DNA from: JAJPKK01 sp963844635
GTDB lineage: Bacteria; Pseudomonadota; Alphaproteobacteria; Rhizobiales; Xanthobacteraceae
DNA: 64,000 bases
NCBI GenBank assembly: GCA_963844635.1
Contig: CAWJPD010000014.1
Span: forward strand, 290,711 to 354,710
Direction of reading: 5' to 3'
In this document: positions 8,971-18,306 of the stretch, piece after piece
How the letters are laid out: the number at the start of each line of letters is the position of its first letter
Position numbering within the stretch: the first letter of the stretch is position 1
Made by a program: the position numbers and the translations under genes
Notes under the pieces: generated by a model
What the model was told of the DNA's origin: nothing
Database searches by the model: none
Seen by the model: the letters and a program-made list of their open reading frames with translations, nothing else

Positions 8971-9002
8971 CTCTCCCCGCCGGTTGCTGCCGGCGGGGAG
9001 AG
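8971..9002 (+). terminator. Rho-independent-type terminator hairpin
   Basis: A 13-bp perfect stem (CTCTCCCCGCCGG / CCGGCGGGGAGAG) with a six-base loop, followed by TCGTTTGT. It lies 74 bases after the stop codon of the secreted protein gene. The U-tract is poor but the stem is very stable. Confidence 0.75.
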
Positions 9003-9246
9003 TCGTTTGTGGCATGCGAAGCGATCTGATCGCATTCGGTGCTGCGAGGTTCGAAGCGGCCGCCGAGCCACAAAGCTTCTGTCGGTGTGGAACGGCCAAA
9101 AGGCCATTGGGGTTGATTCGAGACCAGCCGAGGGTGGCAGACCGCGCTTGTCACGCACGTGGAGCCACAATCAGCAGCCACGGCATTGATCCTCAAGTGA
9201 GCAAGAGGTCGATCTCGGGGAGCAGGCGTCAGCAGGAGGTTTCGAA

Positions 9247-9597
9247 ATGTTCATTGCAATGAACCGGTTTCGCGTCACCAAAGGCTCCGAGACCGAGTTC
9301 GAGCACATTTGGTTGTCCCGCGAGACCTATCTCGATCACGTGCCCGGATTTTTGGAATTTCATCTCCTCAAAGGACCAGAGGCAGATGACCATACGCTTT
9401 ATGCAACTCACACAGTGTGGGAGAGTCGTGCTGCCTTTGAGGCATGGACCCGGTCCGAGGCGTTCCGCGCCGCTCATCATCGGGCGGGAGAGCACAAACC
9501 ACTCTATGTCGGCCATCCGCAATTCGAAGGCTTCGAGGTGCGCCAAACGATTGGCGGCGGAACGGCGGGCGAAAAAGTCTTTATGGCTGCCCAGTAA
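9247..9597 (+). CDS. Antibiotic biosynthesis monooxygenase (ABM/HmoA-like) domain protein
   Basis: 116 residues. The ATG at 9247 is preceded by AGGAGG. The N-terminal strand MFIAMNRFRVTKGSETEFE, the PGFLEFHLLKG segment and the 'TVWESRAAFEAWTRSEAF' helix define the dimeric ferredoxin-like ABM fold shared by heme-degrading monooxygenases (HmoA/HmoB, IsdG) and small cofactor-free oxygenases. A histidine pair (AAHHRAGEHK, about 78-87) lies where the heme ligand occurs in HmoA-like proteins. Heme degradation is plausible, but no heme-uptake genes adjoin it. Confidence 0.85.
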   Translation: MFIAMNRFRVTKGSETEFEHIWLSRETYLDHVPGFLEFHLLKGPEADDHTLYATHTVWESRAAFEAWTRSEAFRAAHHRAGEHKPLYVGHPQFEGFEVRQTIGGGTAGEKVFMAAQ

Positions 9598-9602
9598 CCA
9601 AG

Positions 9603-9939
9603 TGGGCGTGGCGGCAGCAGCAGGTGCTTCTGCCGGGTCGTACTATTTGCGCATGACAGGCCTGCCGCCAGCCCTTGGCGATAACTCTGGCGAGCGGAAC
9701 TTGCGCGGGCAGGGGCTGCGTTGCAACCACTCCCAGGAATGGCGTGGGCCAACTCCCCCCTGGACAAGAAAGTTCTTCCTTCCTGCCTGAGGATGGTGTC
9801 AAAGTTCCCCTGCTGGTATTTCAATAATGTAAAAGGGAGGAGCGATGCCAGATCTGTCCGAAATGGGCGTTCTGAAAGGGACTGTGTTTTCTCCTGGCGG
9901 TTCCTTGCTGTAAGTCCGTCCAGGTCTCTGATTTCTGCG
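9603..9939. other. Upstream region holding a 22-codon ORF with a strong ribosome-binding site
   Basis: No full-length gene. At 9845-9913 (+) a small ORF (MPDLSEMGVLKGTVFSPGGSLL) follows GGGAGGAG with ideal spacing and ends 26 bases before the sugar-nucleotide gene. It could be a leader peptide or a gene remnant. Nothing else was recognised. Confidence 0.3.
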
Positions 9940-11166
9940 ATGCGCGCCCCCGTTCAATGCGTCATCCTGGTCCGGCCGCTCGATGCGGCGACGCCGGGGG
10001 CATGGCTGTCCATCGGCGGACGACCGTTTTTCGATTACCTGCTGTTGGAAGCGTGGCGGTTCGGTTTTCGCAAAATCCTGTTCATTGCCGACGGCGGCGC
10101 GTCGCGCGTTCGCGCATCGCTTGATGCCAGCCTGATCGGGGACGACGTCCGCCTGTCCATCGACATCGTCGAGGCGCAGGGCGCGGGCGCCGGCGGCGCG
10201 TTGTTTGCCGCCCGTGGCCGGCTCGATGACCGATTTTTGCTGCTGGACGGGGCATGCTGGTTCGATTTCAACTGGCTGTCGCTGGTCACCGTTGCGGGGG
10301 CCGAGGATGCCGTGGCGACCCTCGCGCTGCGCAAGTTCGAGGAAAAAACACGGCACCTGCCTGTCGAGGTCGATGGTACTTTGGTCAAGGCCCGTTGCCC
10401 CGGCAGCGGACCGGGCGCCTGCGGCGTCGCGCTCGTCTCGTCGGAGATCGTCGAGCACCTCAAGCCGGCTTGCAGCCTGGAGACCGAGATTTATCCGAGG
10501 CTGATCGAGATCGGCGCGCTGCGCGGCGCTGTGGTTTCCGGGCGGTTTATCGATGTCGCCAATTCGCTTAGTCGCGCGTGCTCAGGCACCGCCTTGCCGC
10601 AATGGCGCCAGCGGCCCGCTGTCTTCCTCGACCGCGACGGCACGCTCAACGTGGATACCGGCTATGTGCATCGCGTGGAGGACTTCAGCTGGCAGGCAGG
10701 CGCCGTCAATGCGATCCGTCATCTCAATGACGCGGGCTATTACGTCTTTGTCGTCACCAATCAGTCCGGAGTTGCGCGCGGCCTATACAAGGAGGCAGAG
10801 CTTTTTGAGCTGCACGGCTGGATGAACGAGGAGCTTCGCGCCGTGGGGGCCGATATCGACGATTGGCGCTATTGCCCGCATCACCCGGATGCGAATATCG
10901 AGGCGCTGCGCATCGTCTGCGCGTGCCGCAAACCGGCGCCCGGCATGATCCTCGACCTGATGAAGCGCTGGCCTATTGTCGAGGAGCAAAGCATCATGAT
11001 CGGGGACCGCGAAGCCGATGCAGCGGCAGGGCAAGCTGCGGGACTTCCGACCAAAATGCTCGGCGACGCCTCGCTCGACGGCATTGTCCGCAACATGCTC
11101 GATCGCCATCGGGGCAATATCAATGACTCGGGCGTTAACGGGAGACCCTGGAGCGGGACACGTTAA
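9940..11166 (+). CDS. Fused nucleotidyltransferase-like / D,D-heptose bisphosphate phosphatase (GmhB-like HAD)
   Basis: 408 residues from the ATG at 9940. Residues 1-215 resemble the sugar-1-phosphate nucleotidyltransferase fold (SIGGRPFFDYLLLEAWRFG; FLLLDGACWFDF as the metal/sugar motif), but the N-terminal GGxGTRL nucleotide-binding loop is missing. Residues 227-395 form a HAD-IIIA phosphatase: FLDRDGTLN (Asp231/Asp233), VVTNQSG, a zinc loop CPHH...CAC (Cys312, His314, Cys327, Cys329), KPAPGMI and IMIGDREAD. This matches GmhB, which removes the 7-phosphate of D-glycero-D-manno-heptose-1,7-bisphosphate in the GDP- or ADP-heptose pathway. Fusion to a guanylyltransferase (HddC-like) is known. 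Here the transferase half may be inactive or have a regulatory role. Confidence 0.82.
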   Translation: MRAPVQCVILVRPLDAATPGAWLSIGGRPFFDYLLLEAWRFGFRKILFIADGGASRVRASLDASLIGDDVRLSIDIVEAQGAGAGGALFAARGRLDDRFLLLDGACWFDFNWLSLVTVAGAEDAVATLALRKFEEKTRHLPVEVDGTLVKARCPGSGPGACGVALVSSEIVEHLKPACSLETEIYPRLIEIGALRGAVVSGRFIDVANSLSRACSGTALPQWRQRPAVFLDRDGTLNVDTGYVHRVEDFSWQAGAVNAIRHLNDAGYYVFVVTNQSGVARGLYKEAELFELHGWMNEELRAVGADIDDWRYCPHHPDANIEALRIVCACRKPAPGMILDLMKRWPIVEEQSIMIGDREADAAAGQAAGLPTKMLGDASLDGIVRNMLDRHRGNINDSGVNGRPWSGTR

Positions 11167-11174
11167 ATAAAAAT

Positions 11175-11530
11175 CGCCTCCCGCTCGGCGCTCTTTTGCG
11201 CATCCGTCGCGGACTGCGCTCGACGACGGATACGCGGTGGTTTTGCGTATTCGTCGCGGACTGTGCTCCATGACGGATGCGCGGTGGTTTTGCGCCATCC
11301 GTCGCGGACTGCGCTCGATGACGGATGCGCGGTGGTTTCGCGCATCCGTCGCGGACTGCGCTCGACGACGGATACGCGGTGATTTTGCGCATCCGTCGCG
11401 GACTGCGCTCGACGACGGATACGCGGTGATTTTGCGCATCCGTCGCGGACTGCGCTCGACGACGGATACGCGGTGATTTTGCCCGCGAACTTTGTCCGAA
11501 AAGTGGGCAAGTTTTCGCGACCCTGCGCTA
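11175..11530 (-). repeat. Dispersed two-hairpin repeat, copy 4, expanded by a six-unit array
   Basis: The ends match the family in minus orientation: CGCCTCCCGCTCGG on the left, and TTTGTCCGAAAAGTGGGCAA with TTTTCGCGACCCTGCGCT on the right. The interior is occupied by the 47-bp tandem array at 11194-11476. It separates the convergent heptose gene and lptG. Confidence 0.8.
11194..11476. repeat. 47-bp tandem repeat array, six units
   Basis: Units start at 11194, 11241, 11288, 11336, 11383 and 11430. All are 47 bp except the third, which is 48 bp because of one extra C. Each unit contains an inverted repeat (GCATCCGTCG and CGACGGATGC or CGACGGATAC) around a loop GCGGACTGCGCT. The array could therefore fold into six consecutive hairpins. 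Units four to six are nearly identical, pointing to recent amplification. Open frames crossing it are not genes. Confidence 0.95.
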
Positions 11531-12619
11531 CCCGTCCTCCTCATAGAGCAGGACGAGAAAGCCCGATAAGCCGCCGGTGACGATCGGCAGCCAAGCGGCG
11601 ACGAGCGGATACAGCATGTCAGCCTTGCTGAGGTCTTCCGTCACTTTCGACAACACATAGATGGCAAAGCCCCCAGCAATACCCATCAGAATGCGCTGCG
11701 GCACCCCACCGAACCTGAATGCACGCAAGCTCACGGCCGCAGCCAGCAGGATCATCGAGGCGAGCAGGAAGGGGCGTGCCAGCAGAAGCTGGTATTGGAG
11801 CCGATAACCGGAGGCGGCAAGGCCAGAATCTTCGGCGAACTGGATGTAGCGCGACAGGTTCCAGAACCCCACCGTGTCCGGCGCGGCAAAGGTTTCCGCG
11901 ACCTGCTCGCGGGTCAGGCGCGTCGGCAGCAGATAGGATTCATATTGTCGCGGCTGCGCATCGGCCTCATAGACCCGCGCCTGATGCAATTCCCAGGCGC
12001 CCGGCGTCAATTCGGCTTCCGCAGCCTCGATGCGTTCCTTGAACTCGCCCGTCTCACTGAACGTGAAGGCGGTGACCGAGGTGAGGTTCAGACCCTGATC
12101 GCGGCTCTGAAGTGCGTTGAGTATCAATTCGCCGTCGCCGCCGCGTTGCCTCACCCAATAACCGCCGTCGAAAATTTCGAGCGCGGTCTGCGAATGCCCG
12201 AAGATCTGCGCCTCGATTCGCTTGGAGGCTTCGCGCAGGCTGGCCGAGATTGGGTTGTAAATGAGCGTGCCGCAAATCCCGAGCGCGATCGCCACCAGGA
12301 TCGCCGGCGTGATGATCTGCCAGACCGACATCCCGGCGCCGCGCGCAACTACAAGTTCCATCCGCCGCGACAACCCGAAAAAGCAAACCATTGCGCCGAC
12401 ATTGACGCTGAACGGCAGCAGAATCTCCATGATCTGCGGCACACGGTAAAGCGACATCAACGCCAACTGGGAAGCGGGCGCATCCGGCACATCCGAGCTC
12501 TTGCGCATCAAATCGATGTAATCGACGAGGGCGACGAGGATGAAGATGCCGATGAAGGTGGCCGTCACGGCGACAAGGAACCGGCCCGCGAAATAGCGCG
12601 ACAGCGTCCGCGATGTCAT
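11528..12619 (-). CDS. lptG: LPS export ABC transporter permease LptG
   Basis: 363 residues from the ATG at 12619, with GGGGG upstream; the open frame extends 17 codons further without merit. It has the LptF/LptG (YjgP/YjgQ) layout. An N-terminal segment (SRYFAGRFLVAV, TM1) is followed by TM2-3 with the coupling-region sequence PQIMEILLPFSVNVGAM. A roughly 130-residue periplasmic beta-jellyroll (about 135-270) and three C-terminal membrane helices complete it. It works with LptF and the ATPase LptB to pull lipopolysaccharide from the inner membrane toward the LptA bridge. The gene order lptF-lptG is usual, but here the upstream neighbour is a repeat region and then upp, so lptF must lie elsewhere. 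Confidence 0.9.
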   Translation of the reverse strand: MTSRTLSRYFAGRFLVAVTATFIGIFILVALVDYIDLMRKSSDVPDAPASQLALMSLYRVPQIMEILLPFSVNVGAMVCFFGLSRRMELVVARGAGMSVWQIITPAILVAIALGICGTLIYNPISASLREASKRIEAQIFGHSQTALEIFDGGYWVRQRGGDGELILNALQSRDQGLNLTSVTAFTFSETGEFKERIEAAEAELTPGAWELHQARVYEADAQPRQYESYLLPTRLTREQVAETFAAPDTVGFWNLSRYIQFAEDSGLAASGYRLQYQLLLARPFLLASMILLAAAVSLRAFRFGGVPQRILMGIAGGFAIYVLSKVTEDLSKADMLYPLVAAWLPIVTGGLSGFLVLLYEEDG

Positions 12620-12663
12620 CGGTCCCCCAAGCCATGATTGGGACGGCGCGACGCCCCGCTCCC

Positions 12664-12766
12664 AGAGCATGATCCCGAAACGTTGCAGACTTTTCGGACG
12701 AAGATCATGCTCGAAATCAAAGAGAACCGAGCAGGAGACGATTCAATTTGAACGCCTCCCGCTCCC
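12664..12766 (+). repeat. Dispersed two-hairpin repeat, copy 5
   Basis: Plus-orientation copy beginning GATCCCGAAACGTTGCAGAC and ending CGCCTCCCGCTCC. It is paired with copy 6, which starts 25 bases later in the same orientation. Confidence 0.85.
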
Positions 12767-12790
12767 ACGGGATGACCGTCCGGTTCTGGC

Positions 12791-12890
12791 GACATGATCC
12801 CAAAAAGTTGCAGACTTTTTGGGCAAGATCATGGGCAAAAGCAAAGGAGACCGAGCGGGAGGCGATTTCAGTTGACCGCGTCTCGCTCCC
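12791..12890 (+). repeat. Dispersed two-hairpin repeat, copy 6
   Basis: Plus-orientation copy with arms CCCAAAAAGT / ACTTTTTGGG, a compensatory change relative to the usual CCGAAAAGT / ACTTTTCGG that preserves the stem. This supports selection on structure or inheritance as a folded unit. It lies just downstream of upp. Confidence 0.85.
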
Positions 12891-12914
12891 GGCTGCGCCA
12901 TCCGAGCAGTCCCC

Positions 12915-13546
12915 TCACCGCGTTCCATAGGCCCTGTCGCCGGCGTCGCCAAGGCCCGGAAGAATATAGGCGTTCTCGTCGAGGCCGTCATCGATGGCGG
13001 CCGTCCAGACCGGCACGTCGGGATGGATGCCGCGCAACCGTTCGATCGCCGAGCGGCACAGTGATGAGACAGGCGAAGCGGATGTCGCGCGCGCCACGCT
13101 CCTTCAGCCGGTCGACCGCCGCAACCGCGGTGTTTGCCGGTGGCGATCACCGGCGCGATGACAATGACCAGGCGATCCGCAACATCGGCGGGCGCCTTGA
13201 AGAAATACTCGACTGCTGCCAGCGTGCCGGGATCGCGATAAAGACCGATATGGGCGACGCGCGCGGCCGGCACCAGTTCGAGCATGCCCTCGACGAGCGC
13301 CATTCCGGCGCGCAGGATCGGCGCGAAGACGAGCTTCTTGCCGGCGAGGCGGGGCGCCCGCATTCGCGCCATCGGGGTTTCGATGTCGACATGGTCGAGC
13401 GGCAGGTCCCGGGTGACCTCGTAGCACATCAGAATCCCGAGCTCGCGGCACAGCTCGCGAAACGATTTGGTGGAGCGCCTCCTGTCGCGCAACAAGGTCA
13501 GCTTGTGCTGCACCAGCGGATGGCCGACAACGGTGACGCCTTCCAT
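12915..13546 (-). pseudogene. upp: Uracil phosphoribosyltransferase, two frameshifts
   Basis: From the ATG at 13546 the frame reads MEGVTVVGHPLVQHKLTLLR, RRSTKSFRELCRELG and KKLVFAPILRAGMALVEGML to VIVIAPVIATG, the PRPP-loop region. One surplus A at about 13133 then breaks it. Removing that base gives NTAVAAVDRLKERGARDIRF. A second surplus base at about 13060 hides IERLRGIHPDVPVWTAAIDD and GLDENAYILPGLGDAGDRAYG, which ends at 12915. The corrected product is 209 residues, the normal Upp length, with the uracil-binding GDAGDR end intact. Two single-base insertions in an otherwise perfect gene suggest sequencing error rather than decay. It forms UMP from uracil and PRPP and is the last gene of the URC cluster. 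Confidence 0.88.
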
Positions 13547-13560
13547 CGCAGTCGTCTTGC

Positions 13561-14834
13561 TCAAAACACGGTGCCATCGCTGATGACGTCCAGCGGCGGC
13601 GCGCCGTCCGGCCGCAGCCGTCGCGCGATCAATGCGGCCGGCGGCCCAGGTGCCGCCTTGCAGCACTTGCGCCAGCGGCAATTGGTCATTCGTTGCGACC
13701 GAGCCGCGTCGCGTACCAAAGGCGGCGAGGCGGTCGAGCAGGGCCACGGTCAGCGCGCGCCATTCCACCACCGGTATGGCGATCGACATCGTGGCGGCGG
13801 CGCGCCGTCTTCGGCATCGCGCAGCACCAACACGCCGGTGTCGAGAACAGGCCGCCATTGCGGTATTCGGCAAGGCCGGTCAGGCCATCGATGAGCGGTG
13901 ACCTGCGATGCCGGCGCGTTCCATCGGTTCGATCAGCGAATAGGCAAGCCATTGCGACAGCTTGTGCAGCGGCACGAGACCGTCGGTGGCGTCGTCCGTC
14001 GTCATCGCGGGGTGACGCCAGCAATCGCCGAGCGGAATGCCGCCCGAGCGACGATCCGCGACGGCCAGATCGGCCCAAGATGGATCCAGCAGTTCGCGCA
14101 GGATGGTGGCGGCCTAGAATGCGACCGCCCGCTCGCGAGGCCGGCGAGATGATCGAACAGTCCGCCAGGCCGCGGCTCGTCCTTGCGGGCGAACACCGCG
14201 GGCGCTGCGCGACGTGCGGCCGAGCCGGCGCAGCAGATCGGCCCGCGCCTGCAGGCCCGGCAGACGGATTGGCGTCGGTCGACCTGCAAACCATGCGGAG
14301 CGCCGCGTCCGTGAGTTGCCGCAAGCGTGCCGGCATCGGCTCGCAGCGGGGCGCGCCGGATCGGCCGAGAAAAGCGCCGCCGGCAAACATTGCGAGGCTG
14401 GCGAGCGCAAGCCCCTCCGAACGCGCCGATCTCGCGACCGGAAGCGACGTCGCGAAATCGCCAGCCAGGGCCGGCGCCCGCATCGAGCAACACGCTGACG
14501 ATCGCGAGATCGAACTCTGCGCGCGCGCGCGCGTGCGGGGTCGAGCCAATCGGTGGCGCCGGCGAGCCTCGCCCAGCGGTCGACGCCGTCGACGATGAAA
14601 TGACGCCAGCGCGAATGAAACGGGATGTCGAGCGTCGGATAAGTCGCGCTGCGTGACATCCGACCGTGAGCATCGGCGGCGCCGTCGAGCCGGCGCAGAT
14701 CGACGGCGGAAATGCTCCAGCCGATCGTCAAGTCCGCCGTCGAGCATTCGATTGTGCCCGCTCGCGCACCGCGTCGGCCGCTCATCAGCGATAGCGCGGC
14801 CGTTGCCGGATGCGGAAATGCGAAACGCTGGTCG

Positions 14835-14841
<7 letters not shown>
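13561..14841 (-). pseudogene. DUF1688 / URC4-like uracil catabolism protein, multiple frameshifts
   Basis: Family segments appear in order but alternate between all three frames: AALSLM, MLDGGLDDRLEHF, VDLRRLDGAAD, YPTLDIPFHSRWRHFIVDG, EFDLAIVSVLLDAGAG, RSEGLALASLAMFAGG, DGLTGLAEYRNGGLF, VVEWRALTVALLDRLA, LQGGTWAAGR and a final SDGTVF stop at 13561. Where I traced the breaks, deleting one base restores the match (e.g. TCGAATG to TCGATG before MLDGG). The expected protein is about 420 residues. DUF1688 corresponds to yeast Urc4 of the uracil degradation pathway, whose chemistry is not settled. It starts at the end of the GTP cyclohydrolase II-like gene, but the exact start codon is unclear. 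It ends 14 bases before upp. Confidence 0.75.
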
Positions 14842-16096
<1,255 letters not shown>

Positions 16097-16227
16097 GTAA
16101 CACAGAAGGAAAAAGCCGAGACGCCCGCCCGAAGGCAGGCAGGTTCGCATGCTTGTCGGCGAATAGCGGAGCCACCGTTTTCGTAAACGAAGTGTTCACG
16201 TCGGCACCGCCACACCGAATATAATCG

Positions 16228-16611
16228 ATGATGAAGGCCGCCGCCATCACCCGCCGCGCGATCAAGCGCATTGTGCCTGCGAATATTCTGCTCCTGGTCA
16301 TCCTTACGGCTTTCGTGGTCCCCCGGGCGCCTCGGCTTATCGTCGGATCGCGACCACTGGTTGCGAATGCAACTGAAAAACCAGGCACCGGACCGTCGAA
16401 CATCGGGTTCCCAAGTGGCGCCGTCCGCGATACCGTTCTGTCAACCGCCGCCGGCCATCGGGCGCGATGGCAGGATTTCAATCGCAGCGATTGGGACAGC
16501 GGTAGCAGGAGCAAGCGTGACTGGCCCTTTGTGCTGTGGCAGCTCAGAGACCCGACTATTGGAGAACGGTACCTATGGGTGTGCCTCGACCAAGGAGCCT
16601 CGAGATTGTGA
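16228..16611 (+). CDS. Hypothetical protein, doubtful
   Basis: A 127-codon open frame starting ATGATGAAG with one hydrophobic segment (IVPANILLLVILTAFVV, about 15-31) and no recognisable domain. There is no good ribosome-binding site. An alternative plus frame (16271-16756) runs into the dispersed repeat and looks equally non-coding. The approximately 700 bases between the URC cluster and the 16.8-kb gene may simply be intergenic. Confidence 0.2.
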   Translation: MMKAAAITRRAIKRIVPANILLLVILTAFVVPRAPRLIVGSRPLVANATEKPGTGPSNIGFPSGAVRDTVLSTAAGHRARWQDFNRSDWDSGSRSKRDWPFVLWQLRDPTIGERYLWVCLDQGASRL

Positions 16612-16669
16612 CCGCGAGTACACTGGAAACGCGATCGTGCGGTCTCTTAATGGGTTCTGGCAATTGTTA

Positions 16670-16772
16670 GAGCATGATGCCGAAAAATTGCAGACTTTTC
16701 GGACAAACATCATGCGCAAAATCAAAGAGATGCGAGGGGGAAGCGATTTAAAGTGAACGCATCCCGCTCTAG
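16670..16772 (+). repeat. Dispersed two-hairpin repeat, copy 7
   Basis: Plus-orientation copy: GATGCCGAAAAATTGCAGAC, then ATCATGCGCAAAATCAAAGA, ending CGCATCCCGCTCTAGC. It ends about 36 bases upstream of the next gene's start. Confidence 0.88.
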
Positions 16773-16807
16773 CAGCGCAAGCACGAACCATCGAAAGGCA
16801 GGTGCAC

Positions 16808-17751
16808 ATGTGCGGGCAACGGAATTTCCTGTTTTTGACGATGGCGCTGGCAGCGGCGGCAACACCCGCTTTGGCGCAAACCGTGCCGCCGGTAGTTGGC
16901 TTGGCCGCTGGCGATGCACAAAGCTCAACGCCAATCCCGGACTTCTCCGGCGTGTGGCGTCACGCCTCTCTCCCAGGCTTCGAACCGCCGGCATCTGGTC
17001 CTGGCCCGGTGACGAACCGGTCGCGCCTGCGTGGCGGACCGCAGAAGGGTGTAAGCAATTGGGATCAGCTGGTCGGCGATTACACAAATCCGATCTTGAA
17101 ACCCAACGCGGCAGAGATCGTGAAGCAGCATGGCGAGATCTCGCTAAGCGGACGTGGGCTATCCAACCCCGAACAATCAGTGTTGGCCTGATCCCGTCCC
17201 CTACATCTTCGCGAGTTTTGGAATGCAGATGCTGCAACAGCCCGACAAAGTCACGATCCTTTACGTCGGCGATCATGAATTCCGCCAGGTGCGCTTGAAC
17301 CAGCCTCATCCGGCGCAGGTGACGCCGTCCTGGTATGGGGATTCCGTCGGGCCATTACGAAGGCGACACGCTGGTGATCGATACTGTTGGGATCAAGACC
17401 GACCGGCCACTTGCCATGGTTGACCACTACGGCACGCCCTACAGCGAGGCTCTGCACGTGGTCGAACGCTATCGGCTGCTTGGTTACGAAGCTGCGAAAG
17501 AAGGATTGGAACGGGACGCAAAAGAGAATTTCCGAGTGCCGAACGACATCAACCGCAACTACAGAGGCAAACACCTGCAGCTCCAATTCACTGTCGAAGA
17601 TCCCGGTGTCTTCACGACCCCATGGTCATCGACCATAACTTATGGGCACGGCTCCGGCGAATGGGACGAAGAGGTGTGCGCTGAAAACATTCATGAATAC
17701 TATTACAAGAGGGACTCCGATATCCCAACTGCAGACAAGCCGGATTTCTGA
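16808..17751 (+). pseudogene. Secreted protein of unknown family, two frameshifts
   Basis: The ATG at 16808 follows AAAGGCAGG. A signal peptide (MCGQRNFLFLTMALAAAAT, cleavage near ALAQ) precedes DFSGVWRHASLPGFEPP. The frame breaks at about 17175; CWPDPVPYIFASFGMQMLQQ to LNQPHPAQVTPSWYGDSVG lies one frame up. At about 17345 it shifts again to GHYEGDTLVIDTVGIKTDRP, ending DIPTADKPDF at 17751. Both joins need removal of one base, giving about 313 residues. The 'DFSGVWR ... SWYGDSVGHYEGDTLVIDT ... DRP' layout belongs to a widespread family of uncharacterised exported proteins in Bradyrhizobium-like bacteria. No function is assigned. Confidence 0.75.
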
Positions 17752-17919
17752 GGGTGGGAACGGGGATGACGACGGCGTTGACGCTTCAAGTCCGGTTCAT
17801 CAACGCCGATTCGAAACAAGAGGTTAGGGTCGTTCGCGTCGGGGCGAAGGCGTCCTGATGATTTGTGCTTGACCTCCGATCGCGTTCCGGACGGAAAGCG
17901 ACTATGCGGTGGAGATTAG

Positions 17920-18020
17920 CGCGTGATCCCGTAAAGTTGCAGACTTTTCGGACAAGATCATGCGCAAAATCAAAGAGAACCGAGCGGGAGGCGATTCAAA
18001 CTGAACGCATCCCGCTCTAG
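17920..18020 (+). repeat. Dispersed two-hairpin repeat, copy 8 (close to consensus)
   Basis: Plus-orientation copy with GATCCCGTAAAGTTGCAGAC, TTTTCGGACAAGATCATGCG, CAAAATCAAAGAGAACCGAG, and the second hairpin GAGCGGGAGGCGATTCAA...GAACGCATCCCGCTC. A good reference copy for the family. Confidence 0.92.
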
Positions 18021-18306
18021 GGTGGAGCGAGACCAGTTTTTTCGGGTGGTTATGCGAATGCCGCGACCGTGCGGTTCGGGGGCGAAGCCATCCTGCTGAA
18101 CTGTTCGCGGTCGCAGGCCGTTCCCTGCGGCCAAAAGTCTAGGAGTAGCGCGCTCCCGTCGAACGCCCCTCCTCAAACAGCGCCGTCGTATCGCACTCCT
18201 CACGAGCAGGATCCGCGGGCCTTCACCTTGCAGTATCTCCACATAAACCAAAGTGGTTTTCAATTCGGGCAGCATCTTCGTTGCCCACTGTCGGAGGGTG
18301 GCTAAC

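Noticed and set aside
11194..11476. Regular repeats resembling a CRISPR array
   Set aside because: Units follow each other directly with no unique spacers, and no cas genes are present.
11163..11510. Open frames on both strands across the tandem array
   Set aside because: Their apparent amino-acid repeats only mirror the 47-bp DNA units; 47 is not a multiple of three, so no real protein repeat exists.
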